64,000 nucleotides of DNA. It comes from Cerina litoralis (lineage in GTDB: Bacteria; Bacteroidota; Bacteroidia; Flavobacteriales; Flavobacteriaceae). The position numbers were made by a program, and so were the translations under genes. Below are positions 7,658 to 16,627 of the stretch, piece by piece. The notes under the pieces are model-generated. The model ran no database searches, was not told the origin of the DNA, and was given only the letters and a program-made list of their open reading frames with translations. Every line of letters begins with the position of its first letter. Positions within the stretch are counted from its first letter, which is position 1. Where the stretch lies: positions 1 through 64,000 of the forward strand of contig JAIRBC010000003.1 in NCBI GenBank assembly GCA_022008415.1. The letters are read 5' to 3'.

Positions 7658-8572
7658 ATGTTCAAGAAACTTGTTGGAATAGAGCCGTTGGAATTGATCC
7701 CTTCGGCCAATAAAAAATTGGAATCTTTTGCGGAGACGCTCATTTTGCACGATGACCAACCTTCAAGCGCTGAAGAAATCGTAAAACGCATTGGCGACGC
7801 CGATGGCGTATTGGTAAGTCATAGAAGCAATATAGGCAAAGACATTTTGGAGCAATGTCCAAATATTAAATACATTGGCATGTGCTGCTCCCTATATTCC
7901 CCGGAAAGTGCCAATGTAGATATCCTTTACGCCAATTCCAGGGGCATTACGGTAAAAGGGGTTCGCGATTATGGCGATGAAGGGGTTGTGGAATACGTAA
8001 TCAGTGAATTGGTGCGGTGCTTGCACGGTTTTGGCACCACTTCCGATGGCAAACCAAGGACCCCTTGGAGTACCGTTCCACGGGAAATTACCGGACTTAA
8101 GGCCGGCATTGTCGGATTGGGAAAGTCTGGTGGGATGGTTGCCGATGCCCTGCACTTTTTTGGTGCCGACATCACCTATTTTGCACGAAGCGAAAAAGAA
8201 GACGCCAAAGCCAAAGGCTATCAATTTTTACCCTTAAGAGAAGTATTGTCCACCAGTGAAGTGGTCATTACCTGTCTAAACAAAAATACCGTTCTACTGC
8301 ACGAAGCAGAGTTCAAAGCTTTGGGAAACTGTAAAATTTTGTTCAACACGGGTTTGTCCCCTTCCTGGGACGCCGAACCTTTTGAGAAATGGCTGACCAC
8401 TGGCGATAACGTGGTGTATTGCGACACGCTCATAGCTTTGGGCGATAAACGCTTTTTAAAATACCCCAACGTCAATTGCCTGCAGGTTTCTACCGGTAGG
8501 ACCCAACAAGCGTTTAAGCGTTTAAGCGAAAAAGTATTGGCAAATTTAACGGCCTATACTAAAATACAATAG
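7658..8572 (+). CDS. D-2-hydroxyacid dehydrogenase family, NAD(P)-binding
   Basis: The protein has 304 residues starting at the ATG at 7658; a TTG three bases earlier is less likely. The N-terminal part is a flavodoxin-like substrate lobe (GDADGVLVSH, NIKYIGMCCS). A Rossmann domain follows, with GLGKSG near residue 150 and the segments TCLNKNTVLL and LFNTGLSPSWD in the places of the catalytic-loop regions. These enzymes reduce 2-keto acids to D-2-hydroxy acids, or the reverse. The usual catalytic Arg-Glu-His triad is not clear at the expected positions, so the substrate cannot be given. The last 14 bp overlap the end of the convergent aspartate dehydrogenase gene. Confidence 0.75.
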   Translation: MFKKLVGIEPLELIPSANKKLESFAETLILHDDQPSSAEEIVKRIGDADGVLVSHRSNIGKDILEQCPNIKYIGMCCSLYSPESANVDILYANSRGITVKGVRDYGDEGVVEYVISELVRCLHGFGTTSDGKPRTPWSTVPREITGLKAGIVGLGKSGGMVADALHFFGADITYFARSEKEDAKAKGYQFLPLREVLSTSEVVITCLNKNTVLLHEAEFKALGNCKILFNTGLSPSWDAEPFEKWLTTGDNVVYCDTLIALGDKRFLKYPNVNCLQVSTGRTQQAFKRLSEKVLANLTAYTKIQ

Positions 8573-9359
8573 GCGATACGATATTCCGCAAGGTATTCAC
8601 AACGCTCCAACCTGCAATTTTAGCGTTTTTACTGTACACATCCACCACCGCGTGGATGTTTTCGCTTCTGACTTCAATACGGTGATCGTCCCCGACAAAA
8701 CCTGGAACAGAATTAATGGATACTTTTATATTTTCGGGACCTACCGAAGCCAAGGCCGCAGCCACCGATACATTTACGTGGGTCGGAAAAAGTGCAATGG
8801 CCCCTATGGCATCCCCCTTAAAAACCTCACGCTTTTCAGTTTGAAGCGCCTCGTCATAAACCGGGGTTCTCCTTAGGGAATTTGGACTTTTCTCGGTAGT
8901 GAACGTCACTTCACTTTCCTCCATTAAGGCAACGGTTCCCATCACATCAAAACCACCAATAGCACCAGATGCCAGATGGACGCGGGTATTGTTTTCGAAA
9001 GCGGTTTTTTCTACGGCCTTATAAAATTCGGCATCGGCAAGCGCCCCGATGGACAGGGTCACGATGTTTGAACCGTTTTTCAGGGCGGGCAAGGCCAATT
9101 CCTTTAAACCCGTTGGGGAGGACGTTTCTACAATATATTCCGGTTTAAGCTGCAGCAATTCACTTAGGGTATGGCACGGGGTACAAGTGTATCCCAAATC
9201 TGCAACGTATATATTGTTGGCAATTTCCTCCGCTTTTTTGAAAGTCCTGGAGTAAGTGCCGATCAGTTGATAATTTGGCAATAGATCCTTCAACAAAGCT
9301 TCCACAACAATTTTGCCCAGTTTTCCGCAGCCGGCAATGGCAAGTGCATGTGTTTTCAT
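8559..9359 (-). CDS. Aspartate dehydrogenase-like (DUF108) oxidoreductase
   Basis: This 266-residue protein begins with a Rossmann nucleotide-binding loop, GCGKLG at 10-15. The family-typical C-terminal half has LASGAIGGFDV near residue 130 and FPTHVNVSVAAALAS near 190-205. L-aspartate dehydrogenases (NadX type) convert aspartate to iminoaspartate or oxaloacetate with NAD(P), feeding NAD synthesis or aspartate breakdown. No nadA or nadC neighbour is present, so an NAD-synthesis role is not supported by context. A TAAATTTG box ends 5 nt before the ATG, so the mRNA is probably leaderless or nearly so. Confidence 0.8.
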   Translation of the reverse strand: MKTHALAIAGCGKLGKIVVEALLKDLLPNYQLIGTYSRTFKKAEEIANNIYVADLGYTCTPCHTLSELLQLKPEYIVETSSPTGLKELALPALKNGSNIVTLSIGALADAEFYKAVEKTAFENNTRVHLASGAIGGFDVMGTVALMEESEVTFTTEKSPNSLRRTPVYDEALQTEKREVFKGDAIGAIALFPTHVNVSVAAALASVGPENIKVSINSVPGFVGDDHRIEVRSENIHAVVDVYSKNAKIAGWSVVNTLRNIVSPIVF

Positions 9360-9364
9360 ACCGG

Positions 9365-9372
9365 CAAATTTA
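9365..9372 (-). promoter_or_regulatory. Bacteroidota -7 box of the aspartate dehydrogenase gene
   Basis: Read on the minus strand this is TAAATTTG, a perfect match to TAnnTTTG, with only five bases (CCGGT) between it and the ATG. No clear TTTG is visible at -33. The spacing implies a 5' UTR of zero to a few bases. Confidence 0.5.
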
Positions 9373-9491
9373 GGAATATATCGGGGAACACCACAGCGAC
9401 TCTTGACACCTTAGAATCGATTTTATTACTATATAGTTGGGAATGAAATAATTTCATTAAAGGACGACACGGGAGTTCGGGATGATAATGA

Positions 9492-10325
9492 TTATTCTTT
9501 TGTCGTTTCAATGACACCCCTAAAATAACCGAGGGATTCGGCAATTCCCATAAATGGATCTTCCTGGTTTCTCTCGTGTTCAAGACTGCAAACACCTTTG
9601 TAACCTACTTTTCTAATCATTTTCACCAGGGCTGGAAAGTCGATTATACCCCGACCTACTTCGATCGAATATCCCAATTTGGTCGGTGCCGTAACGTCCT
9701 TTATGTGCATATCGAAAACGCGGGTGTGGTATTTTTTAAGGTCGGCAACGGGGTCCTTCCCGTTCCGGGTGTCGTGGCCAACGTCCAAACACATCCCGAT
9801 CCTGGGATCGAGGTCTTTGGTGTGGTTCCAAACATCCTCGGCATCCGGAAAGATTTTAATATCCGGTCCGTGCAGGTGAATGGCATATTTAAAACCGTAC
9901 TCCTTCACTTTTTTATCTACATAGGGCAGCAGCTCCACATTGGGAACGCCGACGATCAGTTTTACCCCAACCCTTTTTGCATATTCAAAGGCCTTGTCAA
10001 TTTCCGCTTCGGTTTTCATATAAATTGGGCCAACGGCATAACCTGTAACATCGTTGGCTTTCAATTTTGCGTGGAAAGCGGCAATTTCTTCGTCGGTGCT
10101 CGTCATGGGCAAATGAAAATCCTTGATACATAAATAATGTACGTCCAAGGCTTTCATGGTTTCGAGCGTTTTGTCCAGATCGAATTTCACGAAGGTGTAG
10201 CCCGCTATTCCTACTTTAAACTTTTCACCGGTCTCAGGTGGTGGCTGTGGTCCAGGTCTTGTCTCTTGTGCGTTACAGACCATAAGGGTGATTACAAACA
10301 AAATCGCCAGTGCTTTTAATTTCAT
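9492..10325 (-). CDS. Secreted sugar-phosphate isomerase/epimerase-like TIM barrel
   Basis: The 277-residue protein has a signal peptide (about 1-19, cleavage after a Cys-Asn-Ala). A Pro-rich linker and a xylose-isomerase-like TIM barrel of the AP_endonuc_2 family follow. Metal-binding landmarks are VGVPNVE, HLHGPD, CLDVGHD, DMHIKD and SLEHE, in the expected order of the barrel strands. Members isomerise or epimerise sugars and inositols. Export to the periplasm is common for the Bacteroidota versions, which often accompany dehydrogenases that act on sugars. The substrate is not known. Confidence 0.8.
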   Translation of the reverse strand: MKLKALAILFVITLMVCNAQETRPGPQPPPETGEKFKVGIAGYTFVKFDLDKTLETMKALDVHYLCIKDFHLPMTSTDEEIAAFHAKLKANDVTGYAVGPIYMKTEAEIDKAFEYAKRVGVKLIVGVPNVELLPYVDKKVKEYGFKYAIHLHGPDIKIFPDAEDVWNHTKDLDPRIGMCLDVGHDTRNGKDPVADLKKYHTRVFDMHIKDVTAPTKLGYSIEVGRGIIDFPALVKMIRKVGYKGVCSLEHERNQEDPFMGIAESLGYFRGVIETTKE

Positions 10326-10643
10326 TTTTAATTTTTTTTAATGAGCTGGTTTAAACTTATTTAGCAGATACTAATAATTATAGCGCCTGTTGCACAAGGT
10401 AGTAAAAAAGTCGGCTCGGATCAATGTCGACCGGGGAAGGATCGTTTTTTACCATGTCGACAAGTATTTGATAATTTATGCAAAACTGCACCCGTCAATC
10501 TTCGAAACGTCATAACTGATACCCTTTCTGGTTGTTACGGGCAAAGCCGTAGGGCATGGTGGCGCGTAGGTGTGCTCCGTTAGTTAACGCCGGCGGAGGC
10601 GTCTTTTGGTTTGCTTTCGTTTTTGCCAATTTCCGCGGTGGGA
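10326..10643. other. Non-coding spacer, no gene seen
   Basis: The left part is AT-rich and would hold the promoter of the TIM-barrel gene. The right part (about 10540-10640) is GC-rich and contains taacgccggcggaggcg, similar in feel to other spacers in this accessory region. No ORF or clear repeat partner was found. Confidence 0.4.
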
Positions 10644-12263
10644 TCATTCCATCCTTTCTGCCGTAAATGCTCTATCAAAAGTTAAGATAAGCTTTACAAC
10701 CTTACCTTCTTGGTCCCTAGAGAATTGCAATAATGCGTCGGTATAGCGAGCACAAAATTTATCTGTATCGTAGCAAAGAATTTCCTTTCTGTCATTTCCT
10801 ATTTGCCCATAAAGCTTATCGCCAACCTTAATCACGTCGAAGACAAACGCATTGGGAACCCGATATTTACCAACGTATTCTTCTAATTTTTTGTCATCCA
10901 ATAACAAGAAATTGTATGCGGTTACGATTTCCGTTCTTTCCCAATGAGTATTGCCGCTAAGCGACCTTAACGTATAGCTGCTCTTATCTCCTTTGGAAAA
11001 ACGTATTTGGTCTAAAGTACCTTCTATACCAAAGCTATTCGGGTCCACGGGAATTAATGTCTTTTTTTCACCTCCGGATCTGTAGTACATCAATGTGCTA
11101 TCATGGGCTGCGAGAATCATTTCGGAATTATCATGGTTGTATTTGCCTTGAAATTTTTCAAGCTCGTCTTTGCTTAGTTTAATTGATTGGGTTGGAAAAG
11201 GTCTATCTGCAAGCAAGGCGGTAATCCTGGAAGCAAGTAACTCGATATCCCTGAAGCAATCACAATTGCTCAGGGTGGTGACAAAAATGTCGGCCTCGGG
11301 AACATATATTGCCATGGAGGTAAAACCATTGACAATGCCATCGTGCCTGACTGTTTTCAGCCCTTGTATGTTTCCTATTTGCCATCCCAGGGAATACCCC
11401 GTAGCTTTTCCATTTGGTAAAGTGCTGGTTTCTTGTATTCTACCCACATAACTGGAGGGCAAAACTTTTCCTGCCATGACAGCCCTATTCCATTTATCTA
11501 AATCCTGCAGGCTACTGACCAGTCCACCTGCCGAATAGGCTATTTTCATATTTAGGGGAACAGCTTCTTCAAATTTTCCGTTTACAAGTGAATACCCTTT
11601 GCTATTTGAAAGTATATTGTCGTCAATATATTCAAATCCGGTATAGTTCATACCTAGTGGCTGGAAGAATGCTATTTTTAGATATATCTCGTAGGGCATA
11701 TCCGTCACCCTTTCTATAATATAACCTAAAATAATATACCCCAAATTGGAATAGGCATAATCTGTTCCAGGAGAAAACTTGGAGGGAGAATCCAAAATGG
11801 GTTGAATAATGTTCTCGGGATAATTATTCAAGTCTATGCTATCGACCTTGAACGCAGCTACATCCGATTGATTACCAAGGCCGCTCGTATGTTGCAATAA
11901 TTGTTTGATCGATATATTTTCAGCCATGGTAGCGTTGGGAATGTATTTTTCTATAGGATCTTCCAAACGCAATCTATCTTCGTGAGCCAGTTTTAATATT
12001 GCAGCGGCAGTAAACTGCTTTGTAATCGAACCTATTCGGAATAAATCGTCCGCTTGTACTTTTTCACCATTTGAGATATTGCTTAGCCCAAAAGCATTTT
12101 CATACAATTTTTTTTGATTTTGGGTTGCAATGATGGCTACTCCTGGACCATTAGGAGGTAAATAATCGTTAACAATCTTTTCTATTTCATAGCCTCTGCT
12201 TTGCCCTATCAAGACCAAAGGAAAAAAAAAAGTAATTATTATGAATTTTAAATTAGTTTCCAT
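10644..12263 (-). CDS. Secreted serine hydrolase, class C beta-lactamase family
   Basis: This 539-residue protein has a signal peptide (about 1-21) and a PF00144 beta-lactamase/penicillin-binding-like domain. The active-site landmarks are S-I-T-K at 79-82 (nucleophile Ser79, Lys82), Y-S-N at 171-173, and an H-D-G triad near residue 310 in place of the KTG box. The last ~170 residues form an extra beta-rich domain (GKYN..., VGKYRVPNAFVFDV) often found on esterase or peptidase members. Such proteins are esterases, D-amino-acid peptidases or of unknown substrate, so true beta-lactam hydrolysis is not implied. It is monocistronic. Confidence 0.85.
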   Translation of the reverse strand: METNLKFIIITFFFPLVLIGQSRGYEIEKIVNDYLPPNGPGVAIIATQNQKKLYENAFGLSNISNGEKVQADDLFRIGSITKQFTAAAILKLAHEDRLRLEDPIEKYIPNATMAENISIKQLLQHTSGLGNQSDVAAFKVDSIDLNNYPENIIQPILDSPSKFSPGTDYAYSNLGYIILGYIIERVTDMPYEIYLKIAFFQPLGMNYTGFEYIDDNILSNSKGYSLVNGKFEEAVPLNMKIAYSAGGLVSSLQDLDKWNRAVMAGKVLPSSYVGRIQETSTLPNGKATGYSLGWQIGNIQGLKTVRHDGIVNGFTSMAIYVPEADIFVTTLSNCDCFRDIELLASRITALLADRPFPTQSIKLSKDELEKFQGKYNHDNSEMILAAHDSTLMYYRSGGEKKTLIPVDPNSFGIEGTLDQIRFSKGDKSSYTLRSLSGNTHWERTEIVTAYNFLLLDDKKLEEYVGKYRVPNAFVFDVIKVGDKLYGQIGNDRKEILCYDTDKFCARYTDALLQFSRDQEGKVVKLILTFDRAFTAERME

Positions 12264-12481
12264 GTCCGGTTTATTTTAACGATGCTCAAAGGTTAGGCGA
12301 TACCCGGTGCGGGTGCTGCGCAGACCGGCCTTTCGGGACAGCGGCAGCCAAATATTTTGCTTGTACTTTTCTTTATTCTACCCAAGCCAAAATATAAAAA
12401 ATTCGCGGTGCCCCTTATCTGGCCCGGGCCTTTGCCATAGCACACCCGATTGTATTGAGTTTGGCCAATTTGCTACACCGT
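12264..12481. other. GC-mixed non-coding spacer with cassette-like ends
   Basis: On the minus strand this spacer contains GGTATCGCCTAAC close to the serine hydrolase start and CGGGTGTGCTATGGC in its other half. It joins the relic at 12482-12703 to the hydrolase. I read it as another inter-cassette spacer, but no clean palindrome could be drawn by eye. Confidence 0.35.
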
Positions 12482-12703
12482 TTAATTGGATTTGACTTTT
12501 AAGTTCGAATATTTTGCAATGTTTTTGGCAAAAGGATTCAAACCGTTTTCTTTAATAGATTGACTAACGTTTTGAGTATAATTAGCAAGAAGTTTTGAAC
12601 TTAGATCTCTTTCGTTCTCTTTTTTGAATACCTTTAAATATGTCTAGTCGGCTGCCCTATAACGACCGGTATTCCCATATTCTAGTTCAACAACACTGCC
12701 TTT
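12482..12703 (-). pseudogene. C-terminal remnant of an unrecognised gene with an in-frame stop
   Basis: In one minus-strand frame there are 19 sense codons (KGSVVELEYGNTGRYRAAD), an in-frame TAG at 12644-12646, then 53 more codons rich in K, N and E ending at a TAA at 12482-12484. The composition on both sides of the TAG is protein-like. The upstream side closes at another stop (12704-12706). I take it as the decayed 3' end of a gene. The family is not recognised. Confidence 0.4.
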
Positions 12704-12784
12704 TTAGAAAAAAATCACTACACTATCTTAAAGATTATAAAGCAGCAGAAATGTTACAGTTTGTTCAGGAGTAAGGGTGTACAA

Positions 12785-12935
12785 CCGTTTTGCATAAGAT
12801 TCGTTGGGTGGTTAAGAACCGAATTTGGCAAATACTGACCGAATAGAATCCCGATAGCTATCGGGACCCATAAGTAGCAGGGAACGAGTAATCCTCCCGT
12901 ACCGGAAAGGTACGTTCGGGCGGGTTAATTTTATT
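12785..12935. repeat. attC-like spacer downstream of the alpha/beta hydrolase
   Basis: This spacer shares the 19-mer gcaaatactgaccgaatag (12828-12846) with the spacer at 3907-3925. It also contains a perfect 18-bp palindrome tcccgatagctatcggga (12849-12866) and a small hairpin cgtacc/ggtacg near 12898-12913. On the minus strand it begins right at the hydrolase stop. It is a member of the same boundary family as 3850-3990. Confidence 0.55.
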
Positions 12936-12941
12936 CGGTGA

Positions 12942-13889
12942 TTAGGGTTGGTTTTTTAACCATTTAACTGCATTTTCGGACATTTTTTTATAGTTGTGTC
13001 CTACATTTATTACGGTGTCTATCGTCCAGTTAAATTCCAATTTGTATTTGTCTTTCAACTCTTTATTTGCATTATAAAAGTTTGTTCCACGCTCCAATCT
13101 ATAAGATCCTTGTTCCATTGCTAAATCGGTTGTTCTGAAAGTTCCTAAACTTGGGTCATTATCCAACTCTCCCAATAGAATAATCAGTCTTTTTTTATAA
13201 GCTTTTTGTAAATCGGATTTTAAATCTATTCCTGTGTTTTTGAAACCATACGGGAATTTAAGATTGCCATTTGGGAAGGTATAGAATCCAGCGTTTGCGG
13301 CAATTGCAGTTCTAATCCTAGAATTAGGCATTAGCATTACCATTCTGTGTACAAATTGTCCTCCGGCAGAATGCCCAAAAATGTCGTAGTGTTCGTTTGT
13401 AATTTTGTTAACCGATTTAATATGATCGAATATATTTTCGACAACTGTGTACGCCCATTCTTCCTTTGGGTTTTTAACCCCAAAAAATGTAAATAAGTTT
13501 CCTTCTTGATAATCGTTGGTGGTGTATTTTGAAAATTTGTTCGCAAATTCGGGAGCAACTATTAAAAAATTGTTTTCTTTGGCTATTTCTATCCAAGCAC
13601 CCAGATATTCCTCTGCATTTCTCCCTCCACCGTGCATAACGAAAACGATTTTATCTTCATTTTTCCAATTTTTTGGTTTGTAAGTCCAAACCTTAATAGA
13701 TTTTCTCTTACTATGCTTGTATGCGTACATGACAAAGGAATCTTTTCCATTTTTCAGAGGAATAGAATCCGTAATTTTTGACCCCTTAGGCAGTACGTAA
13801 AGATAGATATATCCTGAAATGGAAAGAAGTAATACAACGGATATAGTATATAGGATTGTTTTTAATAAAATTCTATAAGTTTTGCTCAT
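12942..13889 (-). CDS. Membrane-anchored or exported alpha/beta hydrolase
   Basis: The 315-residue protein has an N-terminal hydrophobic segment (about 10-33) that is either an anchor or a signal, then an alpha/beta-hydrolase fold. The oxyanion loop is HGGGR at 86-90 and the nucleophile elbow is GHSAGG at 172-177 (Ser174). An acidic residue in LLGELDND and the late His in VGHNYKKM complete the triad. It most resembles feruloyl-esterase or poly(3-hydroxybutyrate)-depolymerase-like hydrolases. The substrate is unknown. It is a single gene between two repeat spacers. Confidence 0.8.
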   Translation of the reverse strand: MSKTYRILLKTILYTISVVLLLSISGYIYLYVLPKGSKITDSIPLKNGKDSFVMYAYKHSKRKSIKVWTYKPKNWKNEDKIVFVMHGGGRNAEEYLGAWIEIAKENNFLIVAPEFANKFSKYTTNDYQEGNLFTFFGVKNPKEEWAYTVVENIFDHIKSVNKITNEHYDIFGHSAGGQFVHRMVMLMPNSRIRTAIAANAGFYTFPNGNLKFPYGFKNTGIDLKSDLQKAYKKRLIILLGELDNDPSLGTFRTTDLAMEQGSYRLERGTNFYNANKELKDKYKLEFNWTIDTVINVGHNYKKMSENAVKWLKNQP

Positions 13890-13997
13890 TTGAACGTTTT
13901 TTATGGGCTCAAATTTGGTGTTTATATGTTTATTGAAAATTATTCTTTTTCCGAAATGTCAATTTTCAATGACGAATTGTAATTTTTTTTAATTTAA

Positions 13998-14398
13998 CCC
14001 TAACGGGTTATAGCAACACCAATTTATCTAACCATTTTTTTCCGGGATAAAGACGGGTTTTTGAGGTGTTTTATCGGTTTATAATAGTTTTAAAACCCGC
14101 ATTGCGGTAATTACAGTACCTTAGAAATAACTCCAACTACGGGTCCACCTAAATTAATGCGTACACTATACCTGAGCCAAAGTTGCCCTACCGGGAACAA
14201 TACCTAATATGGGGAGGGAAGTAAAAGGGTAGGGTTTAGGAGATTGCAAATTAAAGATAATTCGTGATATTTTACTTACAAAAAAAAGTGGGTTTTACAT
14301 AAGTTATCGATTAAAATCGTGAATTCCCCTACGGTCCCGGGAAAAACGTGGGGGTTACAATCTGGTTGGTAGGTTTGCGCAGCTTTGCGGGTTGTGCC
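13998..14398. repeat. Dispersed non-coding repeat, long copy C
   Basis: This is the second long copy of the repeat at 5860-6215. Shared blocks in the same order are caacaccaatttatctaacc, gttttatcggtt, ggaacaatacctaatat, gggagggaagtaaaaggg (about 14213-14230), tgggttttaca and aaaatcgtgaatt. It carries about 50 extra bp near 14105-14165. It fills most of the gap between the TPR gene and the alpha/beta hydrolase. No ORF is supported. Confidence 0.55.
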
Positions 14399-14431
14399 GC
14401 AAGAACCATTCTCCTTAAGCGATATGGCCGA

Positions 14432-16162
14432 TCATAGGACCGAAGCGTCAATCGTTATATCGGCATTCTGCCAAGCCTTGTCAAACTCTTTTTTAATGGC
14501 CTGGGCTTCTTCCCGTTTGTCTTGTGCCATCAAGCTTTGGTAAAGTCCCATCAGGGACCAGCCGTTTTGGCGAAGGTGTTCAAGGTCTTCTTTATACACG
14601 GTTTCGGCTCCCCCATAGTCGTTGGCTTTTAACAAGACCGCCCCTAGGGTCTGCCTCGTTGGGATGTACCAAGCTGCCGGTTCGCTGTAGATCAATTGGT
14701 CTTCCAGGACAACCGCTTCGCGCAGTAGTTCGATCGCTTTGGGCAAATCTCCTTCCGCTGCCGCAACTTCCCCCGATACCACAGCATAGGCTACCTTGGC
14801 AATACTGGAACTGGGGTTTGTATAATTGGCTATAAGATCGTTGAGTTCCGGGTCATCCTTCATGGATTGCAAGGCCTTTAACTCTTCCTTGGCCTCCTTT
14901 AAATTATTTTTTCTGACAAAGGCAATCCCCCGGGCGTAGTGCCGAATAAGTTTTAAATGTAGATAGTCGTCTCCTTGGTAGGGCACCGTCAAGATTTCGT
15001 TCCATTTTCCAAATCGGGTGTAGGCCAAGAGGGGTGTGGAGGCAAAGTCCTGTAGAAACGGCAGTGTTTTCATTTCGCCCACCGGCACTTTCTCGGCTGT
15101 CTTTTTGGCGGCATCGATAGCCATTTCACTTCGGCCGATCAGGCTAGAGGCCGACCATAGAAAGTGAAGATTGTGCGGGTAATAACCCAGCGGATACATG
15201 CCTTGGGCGTAACACTGGGAAATATAATCCTCATCGGCCAAGATGGCGGCTTCATTGGCTATTATGGCATCCTGGTACCGCCCGACACGAATAAAGATAT
15301 GCGAAGGCATGTGTACAATATGCCCGGCACCTGGCATCAAGGAACCCAATTTTTCCGCACTGGGAATAGCGAGGTCTGGTTTAGGCAACTCTACCATATG
15401 GATGTAATAGTGATGGGCCCCCGGATGGTCTGGATTGATCTGCATGGCTTTTTCCAATGCGACCTTTCCTTTTAAGGTATTTGGAGCGGGATTGCCCTCA
15501 TTGTCCCAATAGTTCCAGGGCATGGTGTTCATTACGGCCTCGGCGTACAAAGTCTGTATATCGGCATCTTCGGGAAATGCCGACAGCACTTTGGCCATAG
15601 CCTCCATGTAAGCCATGTTCAAACCGGTAATATCGGTTGTTAAATCTTCGCTATTTCGGGATGCTAGGGCGGTAATCAAAGCTTGTTCCTTGGGAGTGGC
15701 CTTGGCCGACATTTTTATTGCCTTCGCCAAGGCTTTGTTCGCCGTTCGTTTACGCTCCTCATCGGGCAGGGCGTCATTAATATTGGGTCCCAGGGCATAG
15801 GCCTGCCCCCAATAAGTCATGGCCGCACCGGGATCCAAGCGAGAGGCTTCCATAAAGGAACGGTGTGCCTCGGCGTGGTTAAAGGCATAGGTAAGTTTTA
15901 GGCCTTGGTTAAAAAAAACCTGCGCGCTATCATTATCCGTGGTGATAGGAAAATTGAGATTTCCCAGATCTTCGAACAAGGGTGCGATCTGCCGCGTGGT
16001 GTCTACAGGACCCAACAAGTATTTGGCGACCGTACAGGTCATGGAGTTCATGCCAGCCTTTTGAATCGTATTGGAATCGTTGTTCGTTCTTTGGGTAATG
16101 AATAAATATACCGTAGAAAGAAGCACTATGGCAATGATGACCAAGTTTCTATTTGTTTTCAT
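14432..16162 (-). CDS. TPR-repeat protein with N-terminal membrane anchor
   Basis: This 576-residue protein has one hydrophobic helix at about 8-24 followed by helical repeats. TPR-like units are visible at AFNHAEAHRSFMEASRLDP, ALEKAMQINPDHPGAHHYY, YQDAIIANEAAILADEDY, and near the C-terminus in GDLPKAIELLREAVVLEDQ and DYGGAETVYKEDLEHL. The HMPSHIFIRVGRY segment is typical of this family of large Bacteroidota TPR proteins, whose function is not established. It probably lies in the periplasm, held by the anchor. No operon partner is apparent. Confidence 0.75.
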   Translation of the reverse strand: MKTNRNLVIIAIVLLSTVYLFITQRTNNDSNTIQKAGMNSMTCTVAKYLLGPVDTTRQIAPLFEDLGNLNFPITTDNDSAQVFFNQGLKLTYAFNHAEAHRSFMEASRLDPGAAMTYWGQAYALGPNINDALPDEERKRTANKALAKAIKMSAKATPKEQALITALASRNSEDLTTDITGLNMAYMEAMAKVLSAFPEDADIQTLYAEAVMNTMPWNYWDNEGNPAPNTLKGKVALEKAMQINPDHPGAHHYYIHMVELPKPDLAIPSAEKLGSLMPGAGHIVHMPSHIFIRVGRYQDAIIANEAAILADEDYISQCYAQGMYPLGYYPHNLHFLWSASSLIGRSEMAIDAAKKTAEKVPVGEMKTLPFLQDFASTPLLAYTRFGKWNEILTVPYQGDDYLHLKLIRHYARGIAFVRKNNLKEAKEELKALQSMKDDPELNDLIANYTNPSSSIAKVAYAVVSGEVAAAEGDLPKAIELLREAVVLEDQLIYSEPAAWYIPTRQTLGAVLLKANDYGGAETVYKEDLEHLRQNGWSLMGLYQSLMAQDKREEAQAIKKEFDKAWQNADITIDASVL

Positions 16163-16627
16163 GACAGGGTAATTGGTTAAGGTTCATAAAAAGGACTAGG
16201 CTGACCGCAATATCTCGATTGCACAACTTATAAAATGAAAATCTAAATGGGGGAAGAAATAAGAGGTGTTACTCTTAACATCTTTAAAGATAGGGAATTA
16301 TAAGAAACCCACCAAGGAATATGCAGCCCTTTTACGCTGGTTATCAATAATTTTTCTAATGAAGGATCCCAGTTTCCAAAATACGATCCAAACCGGTTTT
16401 TGTCTGGTTTTGCTTCTAAAACATTTCAATTGCCACGGGTCTATAGCCCTCAGTGAAAGTTTGGCCACGGATTTTGGCCTTAGCCGAACAATTATCTGTC
16501 CCGTGTATTTTGGCTAAAGCCGTTCTGATGTTTTTCATGACCCCGGGATAAATCCCGAGGCAATTGATTACTGCGGACTTCCAGTCTGTCTAAAACCTAT
16601 AGAGTTAAGGCCCATTGTGGTTTAGTT
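16163..16627. repeat. Spacer with REP-like palindromes
   Basis: No gene is seen. The right half holds short GC palindromes: ggccttagcc near 16470, ggctaaagcc at 16512-16521, and the hairpin ccccgggat/atcccgagg at 16541-16560. The combination of a GGCTAAAGCC unit and a CCCGGGAT..ATCCCGAGG unit is typical of REP-type elements mobilised by single-strand (RAYT/IS200-like) transposases in flavobacteria. No such transposase is in the window. Confidence 0.5.

Noticed and set aside
7446-7658. 70-codon plus-strand ORF before the hydroxyacid dehydrogenase
   Set aside because: It runs through the direct repeats and palindrome and has no protein-like pattern or start context.
10644-12263. True class C beta-lactamase
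   Set aside because: It has SxxK and YxN but HDG in place of KTG and an extra C-terminal domain, as in esterase or peptidase members of the same superfamily.
16440-16600. CRISPR-like array in the palindromic spacer
   Set aside because: The units are unequal, do not repeat at a constant period, and have no leader or cas gene near them.
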